DNA of 64,000 bases from Streptomyces fildesensis (GTDB lineage: Bacteria; Actinomycetota; Actinomycetes; Streptomycetales; Streptomycetaceae): assembly GCF_016107395.1 (NCBI RefSeq), contig NZ_JAAIKO010000033.1:1-64000 (forward strand), in the 5' to 3' direction. The notes under the pieces were generated by a model that saw only the letters and a program-made list of their open reading frames with translations, ran no database searches and had not been told where the DNA came from. The translations under genes were made by a program, and so were the position numbers. Shown here piece by piece: positions 38,941 through 46,299 of this stretch. Within the stretch, counting starts at the first letter, position 1. Each line of letters starts with the position of its first letter.

Positions 38941-40184
38941 ACCCGTGCAGCCTCCGTAGCCAGTTCCCGTGCGCGGGCCCGTGCCCACGCTTCCGCTTCA
39001 AGGACGTCCTCGACGGTCAGCCGAGTTCCCGGATCCGGATGGCCGTGTTCCTCGACCACCCGGGCGACGGTGTCCACGATCCCCGTGAAGGGCAGCCGGC
39101 CGGCGAGGAAGGCATCGACGCATTCCTCGTTCGCCGCGTTGAACACCGCGGGTGCGGTGCCACCGAGGCTACCTACATGTCGCGCCAAAGCCACCGCTGG
39201 GAACGCGTCGTCGTCCAACGGGAAGAATTCCCACGTCGACGCCTTCGACCAGTCGAACGCGGGTGCGGCATCCGGCACCCGCCGGGGCCAGCCGAGGCCG
39301 AGCGCGATGGGCATCCGCATGTCGGGCGGGCTCGCCTGGGCCAGGGTCGAGCCGTCGGCGAACTCCACCATCGAGTGGATGTGCGACTGCGGATGGACGA
39401 CGACCTCGATCCGGTCGAAGGGGATGTCGTAGAGCAGATGTGCCTCGATGACCTCCAGACCCTTGTTGACCAGGGTCGCGGAGTTGATCGTGATGACCGG
39501 GCCCATGTCCCAGGTCGGATGCGCGAGTGCGTCCTTGGGGGTGACGCCGGCGAGCTCCTCCTTGGTGCGGCCGCGGAACGGGCCGCCGGAGGCCGTGACG
39601 ATCAGCTTGCGGACCTCTTCGCGGGTGCCGCCCATCAGCGCCTGGAAGAGCGCGGAGTGCTCGGAGTCCACCGGGATGATCTGCCCGGGCTTCGCGAGCG
39701 CCTTCACCAGCGGACCGCCGACGATCAGCGACTCCTTGTTGGCGAGGATCAGCACCCGGTCGGCTTCCAGGGCCGCCAGCGTCGGGCGGAGCCCGATCGA
39801 ACCGGTGATGCCGTTGAGGACCGAGTGGCACTCGCTCGCGGCGAGCCGGGTCGCGGCGTCGGGGCCGGACAGGATCTCGGGGAGCGTCCCGCCGGCGCCG
39901 TACTGCCGGCCGAGCGCCTGCCGCAGCGGCTCGACGGCGTCCTCGTCCGCCACGGCCACGGTCCGTACCCGCAGCTGGTGGGCCTGCTCGGCGAGCAGCT
40001 CGATCCGGCCGCCGGCGGCGGACAGCGCCACCACGCGGAAGCGGTCGGGGTTGCGCAGCACCACGTCGATGGCCTGGGTGCCGATCGAACCGGTGGAGCC
40101 GAGGATCACGATGTCCCGGGGCCCGTCGGTGTCGGCGGCGGCCGCGAATTCGCGGTGATGCGGGTCTGCGAGGGAGTCCGTCAT
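38937..40184 (-). CDS. dxr: 1-Deoxy-D-xylulose-5-phosphate reductoisomerase
   Basis: MEP pathway, NADPH-dependent formation of 2-C-methyl-D-erythritol 4-phosphate. 415 residues: Rossmann motif GSTGSIGTQ (29-37), 'NKESLIVGG', 'PVDSEHSALFQ' with metal ligands, and 'IHPQSH'-type 'VHPQSHIHSMVEF'. ATG at 40184 has GGGAGG abutting it, so that ribosome-binding site is too close for canonical use and leaderless translation or another mechanism is possible. A 16-bp hairpin ends 14 nt upstream. The long frame to 41336 overlaps the acyl-CoA dehydrogenase gene and is rejected. Confidence 0.95.
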   Translation of the reverse strand: MTDSLADPHHREFAAAADTDGPRDIVILGSTGSIGTQAIDVVLRNPDRFRVVALSAAGGRIELLAEQAHQLRVRTVAVADEDAVEPLRQALGRQYGAGGTLPEILSGPDAATRLAASECHSVLNGITGSIGLRPTLAALEADRVLILANKESLIVGGPLVKALAKPGQIIPVDSEHSALFQALMGGTREEVRKLIVTASGGPFRGRTKEELAGVTPKDALAHPTWDMGPVITINSATLVNKGLEVIEAHLLYDIPFDRIEVVVHPQSHIHSMVEFADGSTLAQASPPDMRMPIALGLGWPRRVPDAAPAFDWSKASTWEFFPLDDDAFPAVALARHVGSLGGTAPAVFNAANEECVDAFLAGRLPFTGIVDTVARVVEEHGHPDPGTRLTVEDVLEAEAWARARARELATEAARV

Positions 40185-40197
40185 CCTCCCATTGTGG

Positions 40198-40231
40198 CCG
40201 CATCCCCTGTCCGCTCGGACAGGGGATGCGG
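40198..40231 (-). terminator. 16-bp hairpin just upstream of dxr
   Basis: Arms 40198-40213 and 40216-40231 are perfect complements with a 2-nt centre (effectively a 4-nt loop with a 15-bp stem). It lies 64 nt past the acyl-CoA dehydrogenase stop and only 14 nt before the dxr ATG. It probably terminates the dehydrogenase transcript; if read through, it forms a stable leader structure on dxr. Confidence 0.65.
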
Positions 40232-40294
40232 GTGTCGGGTCCCGGGCGGGTCCGCGGGCGGAGCGGTACGCGGGAGCCGGGTCAGCGGATGGGC

Positions 40295-42235
40295 TCAGCG
40301 GATGGGGCGGTGGACGTTCTCGGTCGTGGCGGGGCCGGGGGTGGCGTCGGCGATCCAGGGGCCGTCGCCGCTGAGGTCGACGATGCCCGCCTCCAGCCAG
40401 GTGTAGGTACCGCCGAGCACGCCGTCGACGACCTTGCGGTCCAGGTCGTCGGTGTTGGACCACAGCCGGGTGAAGAGCTCCTCGACACGGATCCGGGACT
40501 GCCGGCAGAACGCGTCGGCGAGCTGGTACGCGGCCCGGCCCTCCTCGCCGGACGAGCGCAGCATCTCGGCGCGTACGCAGGCCGCGCTCATCGCGAAGAG
40601 CTCCGCCCCGATGTCGACGATGCGGCCGAGGAAGCCCTGCTTGGTCTCCATCCGGCCCTGCCAGCGCGCCATGGCCAGGAACGTCGAACGGGCGAGCTTG
40701 CGCGCGCTGCGCTCGGTGTACCGCAGGTGGGTGGCCAGGTCCGGGTAGCCGTCCGGGTGGAACTCGGCGTACGACGTGGGCAGTTGGCCGGCGCCGGCGA
40801 CGAGCTTGGGGAGCCAGCGGGCGTAGAACCCGCCGGCCCTGGCGCCGGCCTTCGCCTTGTCGCCGAGGCTCTTGTCGGGGTCGATGAGGTCGCCCGCGAC
40901 GGACAGATGGGCGTCGACCGCCTCGCGGGCGATCAGCAGGTGCATGATCTCCGTCGAGCCCTCGAAGATGCGGTTGATGCGCAGATCGCGCAGCACCTGC
41001 TCGGCGGGGACGGCGCGCTCGCCGCGGGCGGCGAGGGACGCGGCGGTCTCGAAGCCGCGGCCGCCGCGGATCTGCACGAGTTCGTCGGCCATCAGACAGG
41101 CCATCTCGCTGCCGTAGAGCTTGGCGAGGGCGGCCTCGATCCGGATGTCGTTGCGGTCCTCGTCGGCCATCTGCGACGACAGGTCGAGAACCGCTTCGAG
41201 GGCGAACGTGGTCGCCGCGATGAAGGCGATCTTCGAGCCGACCGCCTCGTGCTTCGCGATGGACTTGCCCCACTGCTCGCGCTCCAGCGACCATTCGCGG
41301 GCGATCTTCAGACACCACTTCCCGGCGCCGACGCACATCGCGGGCAGCGAGAGGCGGCCGGTGTTCAGGGTGGTGAGGGCGATCTTGAGGCCGGCGCCCT
41401 CGGGGCCGATGCGGTGGTCGGCGGGGACGGTGACCTGGTGGAAGCGGGTGACCCCGTTCTCCAGGCCGCGCAGCCCCATGAAGGCGTTGCGGTGCTCGAC
41501 GGTGACGCCCTCGGAGCCCGCTTCGACGACGAAGGCGGTGATGCCGCCCTTGTGCCCCTCCGACTTCGGCACCCGGGCCATGACGACCAGCAGGTCGGCG
41601 ACGACGCCGTTGGTCGTCCAGAGCTTGACGCCGTCCAGGACGTAGGCGGAACCGTCCTCGGTGGGCACCGCGCTGGTCGCCAGCCGGGCCGGGTCGGAGC
41701 CGACGTCGGGTTCGGTGAGCAGGAAGGCGCTGATGTCGGTGCGCGCGCAGCGCGGGAGGAAGGTCTCCTTCTGCTCCGTGGTGCCGAACATCTTGAGCGG
41801 CTGCGGTACGCCGATGGACTGGTGCGCGGAGAGCAGCGCGCCGATCGAGGCGTTGGCGGAGCCCACGAGCGCGAGGGCCTTGTTGTAGTACACCTGGGTG
41901 AGGCCCAGGCCGCCGTACTTCGTGTCGATCTTCATACCGAGGGCGCCGAGCTCCTTGAGCCCGTTGATGACCTCGTCGGGGATCTGCGCCTCGCGTTCGA
42001 TGCGGGCCCCGTCGATCTTCGTCTCGCAGAAGTCCCGGAGCTTGGCGAGGAATTCCTCGCCGCGCTGGACGTCGTCGGGCGCCGGCATGGGATGGGGATG
42101 GATCAGATCGAGCCTGAAGCGGCCCAGGAACAGCTCCTTGGCGAAGCTGGGCTTCCGCCAGTCCTGTTCGCGGGCGGCCTCGGCCACCTGCCGGGCCTCG
42201 CGTTCAGAAACGTTGTGTGCGGATGGTGCGGTCAA
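40295..42235 (-). CDS. Long acyl-CoA dehydrogenase
   Basis: 646-residue flavoprotein of the VLCAD/ACAD9-like long type, larger than the usual 380-400. It shows 'FLLTEPDVGSDPARLAT', 'LWTTNGVVADLLVVMAR', 'RLSLPAMCVGAGKWCL' and 'QIRGGRGFETAASLAARGE', plus a C-terminal extension of about 200 residues. Beta-oxidation of acyl-CoA is the likely role; chain length unknown. The start is TTG at 42235 with GAGGTGAG about 10 nt upstream. Divergent from the molybdopterin oxidoreductase across 234 bp. Confidence 0.9.
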   Translation of the reverse strand: MTAPSAHNVSEREARQVAEAAREQDWRKPSFAKELFLGRFRLDLIHPHPMPAPDDVQRGEEFLAKLRDFCETKIDGARIEREAQIPDEVINGLKELGALGMKIDTKYGGLGLTQVYYNKALALVGSANASIGALLSAHQSIGVPQPLKMFGTTEQKETFLPRCARTDISAFLLTEPDVGSDPARLATSAVPTEDGSAYVLDGVKLWTTNGVVADLLVVMARVPKSEGHKGGITAFVVEAGSEGVTVEHRNAFMGLRGLENGVTRFHQVTVPADHRIGPEGAGLKIALTTLNTGRLSLPAMCVGAGKWCLKIAREWSLEREQWGKSIAKHEAVGSKIAFIAATTFALEAVLDLSSQMADEDRNDIRIEAALAKLYGSEMACLMADELVQIRGGRGFETAASLAARGERAVPAEQVLRDLRINRIFEGSTEIMHLLIAREAVDAHLSVAGDLIDPDKSLGDKAKAGARAGGFYARWLPKLVAGAGQLPTSYAEFHPDGYPDLATHLRYTERSARKLARSTFLAMARWQGRMETKQGFLGRIVDIGAELFAMSAACVRAEMLRSSGEEGRAAYQLADAFCRQSRIRVEELFTRLWSNTDDLDRKVVDGVLGGTYTWLEAGIVDLSGDGPWIADATPGPATTENVHRPIR

Positions 42236-42413
42236 GAGGGCTCACCTCGCCGCGGAGTCGGGATGTACGGGCGCGGTCGGCCGCCGGGAGACCCGGTCAG
42301 CGAGCTACCGGGGTCGCCGGGTTACCGATCGGTGCTACTTGCCCGTATCTACCCCAATTCCCGTGCGGCCACCACCCCCCGCGCAGCACCGGCCGGGAGC
42401 ACGGGCACGTCGG

Positions 42414-42431
42414 CTCACCCGATCGGGTGAG
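42414..42431. promoter_or_regulatory. 18-bp palindrome upstream of the oxidoreductase promoter
   Basis: CTCACCCGATCGGGTGAG is a perfect palindrome (7-bp arms around GATC), ending 3 nt before the -35-like CCAATCC element. Its position fits an operator for an extra regulator, or a site in the divergent acyl-CoA dehydrogenase leader. The protein is unknown. Confidence 0.5.
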
Positions 42432-42434
42432 GGA

Positions 42435-42462
42435 CCAATCCGGCTCACCACCCGCTCCGAAT
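42435..42462 (+). promoter_or_regulatory. SigK-like promoter of the molybdopterin oxidoreductase
   Basis: CCAATCC, 15 bases, CCGAAT. The same arrangement (CCAATCC, 15 bases, ACGAAT) stands before the ECF sigma gene at 44797-44824. Mycobacterial SigK promoters are reported as CCATCC and CCGAAT about 16-17 bases apart, so the match is close. The expected transcript start is near 42469, which favours the GTG at 42470 as a leaderless start. Confidence 0.6.
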
Positions 42463-42469
42463 GCCCTGT

Positions 42470-44050
42470 GTGAAACGGAACTGGATGCGCGAGCTGCTGC
42501 TCGGCGCGGTGAGCGGAGAACTGGCGGCTGCCGTCTCGCTCGCCGCCGCCGAGCTGGTGGCCATCGCCGTCGGACCACAGGCGTCGCCGGTGACGGCGAT
42601 CGGCGGAACGGCGATCGACGCGACTCCGGTCGAGGTGAAGAACTGGGCGATCCGGCACTTCGGCACCTCCGACAAGCTGGTGCTGCAGTTGGGCATCGTG
42701 GCCGCGCTGGCGTTGTTCGCCGCGGTCATCGGCGTGATCGCCGTCCACCACCGGCCGGCGGGAGTCGCCGGTGTGGCGGTCTTCGGCGCGGTCGGCGCGG
42801 TGACGGCGGTCCGGCGGCCGGTGGGGGTGTGGACGGACGCGTTTCCCTCGCTCGTCGGCGCACTGGCCGGGGCGGCGGTGCTGTGGGTGCTGGCCGGCCG
42901 GATCCACGGCCAGGGCCCGCCTGCCACGGACGACGCCGGGAGCCCAGTGCGGCCCGTCGGTGCCTTCGACCGGCGCGGGTTCCTGGTCGCCGCGTCCGCG
43001 GCCGCCGCGTTCTCCGCCGTCGGCGGCACCGTCGGACGGCGGCTGAACTCCACCGATGCCGCGGCCGTCGCGTCCCGCGACTCCGTGAAACTGCCCGCCC
43101 CGCAGTCGGCGGCGGGGCGGGTACCCGCGGGCGCCGATCTCCGGATCCCCGGGATGCAGCCCTTCACGACACCCAATCCGTCCTTCTACCGGGTGGACAC
43201 CGCCCTCACCGTTCCCCAGGTGAATGCCGACACCTGGCGGCTGCGGATCCATGGGAAGGGCGTCACCGAGCCGCTGGAGTTCAGCTATCAGGACCTGCTG
43301 CGGCGCCCGCTGATCGAGCGGGACATCACCCTGACCTGTGTGTCCAACGAGGTCGGCGGACCGTACACCGGCAACGCCCGGTGGATCGGGGTGCCGCTCG
43401 CCGCACTCCTGAAGGAGGCCGGGGTCCGTCCGCCGTCCGCCGGCGGACCCGCCGATCAGCTGGTGGCGCGCTCGGTGGACGGGATGACGCTCGGCAGCCC
43501 GGTCGAGACGGTCCTCGACGGCCGGGACGCGATGCTCGCGGTCGGGATGAACGGCGAGCCGCTGCCCTTCACCCACGGTTTCCCGGTCCGGATGCTCGTC
43601 CCCGGACTCTACGGCTACGTGTCGGCCTGCAAGTGGCTGACCGACCTGGAACTGACCACCTTCGCCGACTTCGACGCCTACTGGGTCCGGCGCAGCTGGT
43701 CCCCGCAGGCCCCCATCAAGACGTCGTCCCGGATCGACACCCCCCGGCCCTTCGCCTCCCTGAAGGCGGGACCCGTGCCCGTCGCGGGCGTCGCCTGGGC
43801 CCAGCACCGGGGCATCGACAAGACGGAGGTGCGGATCGACGGGGGTGCGTGGCAGGCCGCCAGGCCCGCCACGGAGGACACCGCCGACACCTGGCGCCAG
43901 TGGTCGTACCTCTGGGACGCCAAGCCCGGTTCGCACCGTATCGAGGTCCGCGCGACGGACCGCACCGGCCGGACCCAGACCGGCGACCGGCAGGGCACCG
44001 TGCCCGACGGTTCGACGGGCTGGCACTCGGTGGTGGTCACCGTGGAGTGA
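42470..44050 (+). CDS. Membrane-anchored molybdopterin-dependent oxidoreductase (sulfite oxidase fold)
   Basis: About 526 residues. Four hydrophobic segments in the first 147 residues, then 'FDRRGFLVAASAAAAFSAVGG' (about 166-186), which looks like an internal Tat-type RR helix. After it comes a sulfite-oxidase-type Moco domain with Cys290 in 'LTCVSNEVGGPY' as the likely molybdenum ligand, then an Ig-like dimerisation domain (about 430-526). Probably a redox enzyme at the outer membrane face. ATG 42461 falls inside the -10 element; GTG 42470 and ATG 42485 are the likelier starts. First gene of the module, followed by the FAS1 lipoprotein, sigma and anti-sigma genes. Confidence 0.88.
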   Translation: MKRNWMRELLLGAVSGELAAAVSLAAAELVAIAVGPQASPVTAIGGTAIDATPVEVKNWAIRHFGTSDKLVLQLGIVAALALFAAVIGVIAVHHRPAGVAGVAVFGAVGAVTAVRRPVGVWTDAFPSLVGALAGAAVLWVLAGRIHGQGPPATDDAGSPVRPVGAFDRRGFLVAASAAAAFSAVGGTVGRRLNSTDAAAVASRDSVKLPAPQSAAGRVPAGADLRIPGMQPFTTPNPSFYRVDTALTVPQVNADTWRLRIHGKGVTEPLEFSYQDLLRRPLIERDITLTCVSNEVGGPYTGNARWIGVPLAALLKEAGVRPPSAGGPADQLVARSVDGMTLGSPVETVLDGRDAMLAVGMNGEPLPFTHGFPVRMLVPGLYGYVSACKWLTDLELTTFADFDAYWVRRSWSPQAPIKTSSRIDTPRPFASLKAGPVPVAGVAWAQHRGIDKTEVRIDGGAWQAARPATEDTADTWRQWSYLWDAKPGSHRIEVRATDRTGRTQTGDRQGTVPDGSTGWHSVVVTVE

Positions 44051-44127
44051 GCTCCACGCACCACGTCACCGGCACTTCCACCCATCACCACCCGGTCCCA
44101 CCGGGAACCCTCATGAGGAGATCTGTC

Positions 44128-44787
44128 ATGTACACCACCACCCGTATCCGTCGTATCGCCCTCGTCTCGGCCGCGGCCGCTGTCCTCGCCGTCACTGCGT
44201 CCGCCTGTTCCGACAGCGGCAGCGGTAGCGCCGGCGACAAGAGCAGTGCCGCGCAGACCACAACGGCCATGCCGCCGTCGTCCTCCGCGGGCGACACGAC
44301 GAACGCGTCCGCTCCCTTCGGCCCGGCCTGTGCCGGTGTGCCGAAGGAGGGCAACGGAAGCTTCGACGGTATGGCGAAGGACCCGGTGGCCACCGCCGCG
44401 TCGCACAACCCGGCGCTGTCCACCCTAGTCACCGCGGTGACGAAGGCCGGTCTCGTCGACACCCTCAACAGCGCGCAGAACATCACCGTCTTCGCGCCCA
44501 CGAACGACGCCTTCGCCAAGATCCCGAAGGCCGACCTGGACAAGGTGCTGAACGACAAGGCCACGCTCACCAAGATCCTCACCTACCACGTGGTCGGCCA
44601 GCCGCTGACCCCGAACCAGCTCAACAGCGGTATGTTCCCCACGCTGGAGAAGCAGTCCCTCATGACCAAGGGTTCCGGCGAGTCCTACAAGGTCAACGAC
44701 ACGGCCAACGTGGTCTGCGGCAACGTGAAGACCTCGAACGCCAACGTCTACATCATCGACACCGTCCTGATGCCGCCGGTTTCCTGA
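44128..44787 (+). CDS. FAS1-domain lipoprotein (MPT70/MPT83-like)
   Basis: 219 residues: a signal peptide, lipobox-like ASAC at about 24-27, a Ser/Gly/Thr linker, and one fasciclin domain (about 85-215) with 'NITVFAPTNDAFAKIPKADLDKVL' H1-like and 'TYHVVG' H2-like motifs. FAS1 proteins act in adhesion or envelope interactions. In mycobacteria the FAS1 proteins MPT70/MPT83 are SigK-controlled. ATG at 44128 with GAGGAG 7 nt upstream; an ATG five codons earlier lacks it. No strong CCAATCC-type promoter was found directly in front, so it is likely expressed from 42435 or a weaker site. Confidence 0.9.
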   Translation: MYTTTRIRRIALVSAAAAVLAVTASACSDSGSGSAGDKSSAAQTTTAMPPSSSAGDTTNASAPFGPACAGVPKEGNGSFDGMAKDPVATAASHNPALSTLVTAVTKAGLVDTLNSAQNITVFAPTNDAFAKIPKADLDKVLNDKATLTKILTYHVVGQPLTPNQLNSGMFPTLEKQSLMTKGSGESYKVNDTANVVCGNVKTSNANVYIIDTVLMPPVS

Positions 44788-44796
44788 CCGGAACGG

Positions 44797-44824
44797 CCAA
44801 TCCGCCGGGGCCCCGGCTACGAAT
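44797..44824 (+). promoter_or_regulatory. SigK-like autoregulatory promoter of the sigma gene
   Basis: CCAATCC, 15 bases, ACGAAT, identical in -35 and spacing to the 42435-42462 element and differing at one base in the -10. It ends 31 nt before the sigma ATG and the expected start falls in the adjacent palindrome. It suggests that the sigma factor directs its own transcription. Confidence 0.6.
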
Positions 44825-44842
44825 CAATGGTGACAACCATTG
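44825..44842 (+). promoter_or_regulatory. 18-bp palindrome in the sigma-gene leader
   Basis: CAATGGTGACAACCATTG is a perfect inverted repeat (7-bp arms, GACA loop) between the -10-like element and the GGAGG ribosome-binding site at 44846. It could be an operator at the transcription start or a small hairpin near the ribosome-binding site. Confidence 0.5.
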
Positions 44843-44855
44843 CTCGGAGGTGCGC

Positions 44856-45443
44856 ATGCACGCGGTAGCCCGCGACAACGGACCCGTGGCGCCGGGCCCC
44901 GGAAGCCTGGAGACCCTGCTCGAACGGGTCTCCAGGGGGGACCAGCAGGCGTTCGACAGCGTCTACACAGCCGTTGCCGGTTCCGTTCTCGGGCTGGCCC
45001 ACCGCGTGCTGCGCGATCCCGCGCAGTCCGAGGAGGTCACCCAGGAGGTACTGATCGAGGTGTGGCGCAGCGCCGCCCGCTTCGACGCCGGCCGGGGCAG
45101 TGCCATGGCCTGGATCATGACGCTCGCCCACCGGCGGGCGGTCGACCGGGTGCGCTCGGCACAGGCCTCCGCCGACCGCGAGCAGCGGGCCGCGGCCCGC
45201 GACCACTCCCCCGCCTTCGACGAGGTGTCGGAGCAGGTCGAGCGGCGGCTGGAGCGCGAACAGGTGCGCCGCTGCCTGGGACAGCTGACCGAACTCCAGC
45301 GTGAGTCGGTGAACCTGGCCTACTACCGGGGATATACCTACCGGGAAACCGCCGATGTGCTGGGAACGGCACTCGGCACGGTCAAGACCCGTCTCCGGGA
45401 CGGGCTCATCCGTCTGCGGGACTGCTTGGGGGTGACGTCGTGA
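44856..45443 (+). CDS. ECF sigma factor, SigK-like
   Basis: 195 residues. Sigma-2 region (about 25-95: 'VTQEVLIEVWRSAARFD') and sigma-4 region (about 128-185: 'LQRESVNLAYYRGYTYRETADVLGTALGTVKTRLRDGLIRLRDCL'). Preceded by GGAGG 5 nt upstream of ATG 44856. Its stop overlaps the start of the RskA-like anti-sigma gene (GTGA), so the two are made together. Gene order (FAS1 lipoprotein, sigma, RskA) resembles the SigK-RskA loci of actinobacteria. Confidence 0.92.
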   Translation: MHAVARDNGPVAPGPGSLETLLERVSRGDQQAFDSVYTAVAGSVLGLAHRVLRDPAQSEEVTQEVLIEVWRSAARFDAGRGSAMAWIMTLAHRRAVDRVRSAQASADREQRAAARDHSPAFDEVSEQVERRLEREQVRRCLGQLTELQRESVNLAYYRGYTYRETADVLGTALGTVKTRLRDGLIRLRDCLGVTS

Positions 45444-46198
45444 ACGATTCCGCCGATCTGCACACACTGACCGGCGCCTACGCGTTGGACGCCCTCTCCC
45501 CCGCGGAGGCGGCGGAGTTCGCCCGGCATCTCGCCGAGTGCCCCGCCTGCTCCCAGGAAGTGCGTGAGCTGCGGGAGACCGCGACCCGGCTGGCCTTCGC
45601 GGTGGCGCAGGTGCCGCCGCCAGGGCTGCGGGACCGCGTCATGTGGTCGCTGCCCGAGGTACGGCAGCTGCCGCCGCTGGTCGTCGAACCCGTCGTGGTG
45701 CCGTTGCGCGGCCCGCGCTGGCGGCAGCGGCTGCCCTATCTGGCCGCCGCGGCCTGTCTCGCCATCGCCGCGGGCGCCGGGGTCTGGGCCGTCCAGGCCC
45801 AGCGGGACGCCGACCGGGCACGGGACGGCAACATCCAGGCGGAGCAGCGCGCCTCCGACCTGGAGACGCTGATGGCGGCGCCCGATGCCACCCTGCGGAC
45901 CGGCTCGATGCGGGGCGGCGGCGGGGCGACCGTGGTCTCCTCCCAGCGGCTCGGACGGACGGCGTTCGTCTACCACGACCTGCCGCCGCTGGGCACTGCG
46001 CGGGTCTACCAGCTCTGGTACAGCCAGAACGGCTCGATGATCCCGGCCGGTCTCGTCACTCCGGGCCGCACCGACGGCGCACAGCTCCTGGCGGGCGGCC
46101 CGAGGGGCGCCGACGCGGTCGGGGTGACGGTGGAACCGTCCGGCGGCTCACCGACCCCGTCGGGACCGCCGGTGATGGTCGTACCGATCCCTTCCTGA
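45440..46198 (+). CDS. RskA-like anti-sigma factor
   Basis: 252 residues. N-terminal zinc anti-sigma motif with His30, Cys34 and Cys37 ('HLAECPACSQE'), one transmembrane helix (about 96-116), then an external C-terminal RskA domain ('LPPLGTARVYQLWYSQNG', 'TPGRTDG', 'VGVTVEPSGGSPTPSGPPV'). GTG at 45440. It should hold the sigma factor at the membrane; signal-driven proteolysis (perhaps by the M50 protease at 37.6-38.9 kb) is inferred. Confidence 0.9.
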   Translation: MNDSADLHTLTGAYALDALSPAEAAEFARHLAECPACSQEVRELRETATRLAFAVAQVPPPGLRDRVMWSLPEVRQLPPLVVEPVVVPLRGPRWRQRLPYLAAAACLAIAAGAGVWAVQAQRDADRARDGNIQAEQRASDLETLMAAPDATLRTGSMRGGGGATVVSSQRLGRTAFVYHDLPPLGTARVYQLWYSQNGSMIPAGLVTPGRTDGAQLLAGGPRGADAVGVTVEPSGGSPTPSGPPVMVVPIPS

Positions 46199-46216
46199 CC
46201 GGATCGGACCGGAACG

Positions 46217-46236
46217 GGGCAGGGCAGGGCAGGGCA
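46217..46236. repeat. Four GGGCA tandem copies
   Basis: GGGCA is repeated four times without gaps in the 101-bp gap between the convergent anti-sigma and aldehyde dehydrogenase genes. A slippage-prone microsatellite-like tract; no known role. Confidence 0.6.
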
Positions 46237-46238
46237 GG

Positions 46239-46280
46239 AAAAAACCGGCCGGGGCGCACCGCACATGCGCCCCGGCCGGT
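46239..46280 (-). terminator. Strong rho-independent terminator of the 46.3-kb aldehyde dehydrogenase
   Basis: Perfect 15-bp stem (46244-46258 with 46266-46280), 7-nt loop, followed on the minus-strand RNA by six U (46239-46244 on the plus strand are A). A textbook terminator 20 nt past the minus-strand stop. The same hairpin also faces the plus-strand anti-sigma gene. Confidence 0.8.
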
Positions 46281-46299
46281 GGAGGGTGGTCCGTCGGTC

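Noticed and set aside
46217..46236. GGGCA tandem tract as a regulatory repeat
   Set aside because: Short tract between two convergent stops beside a strong terminator; simple slippage is the likelier explanation.
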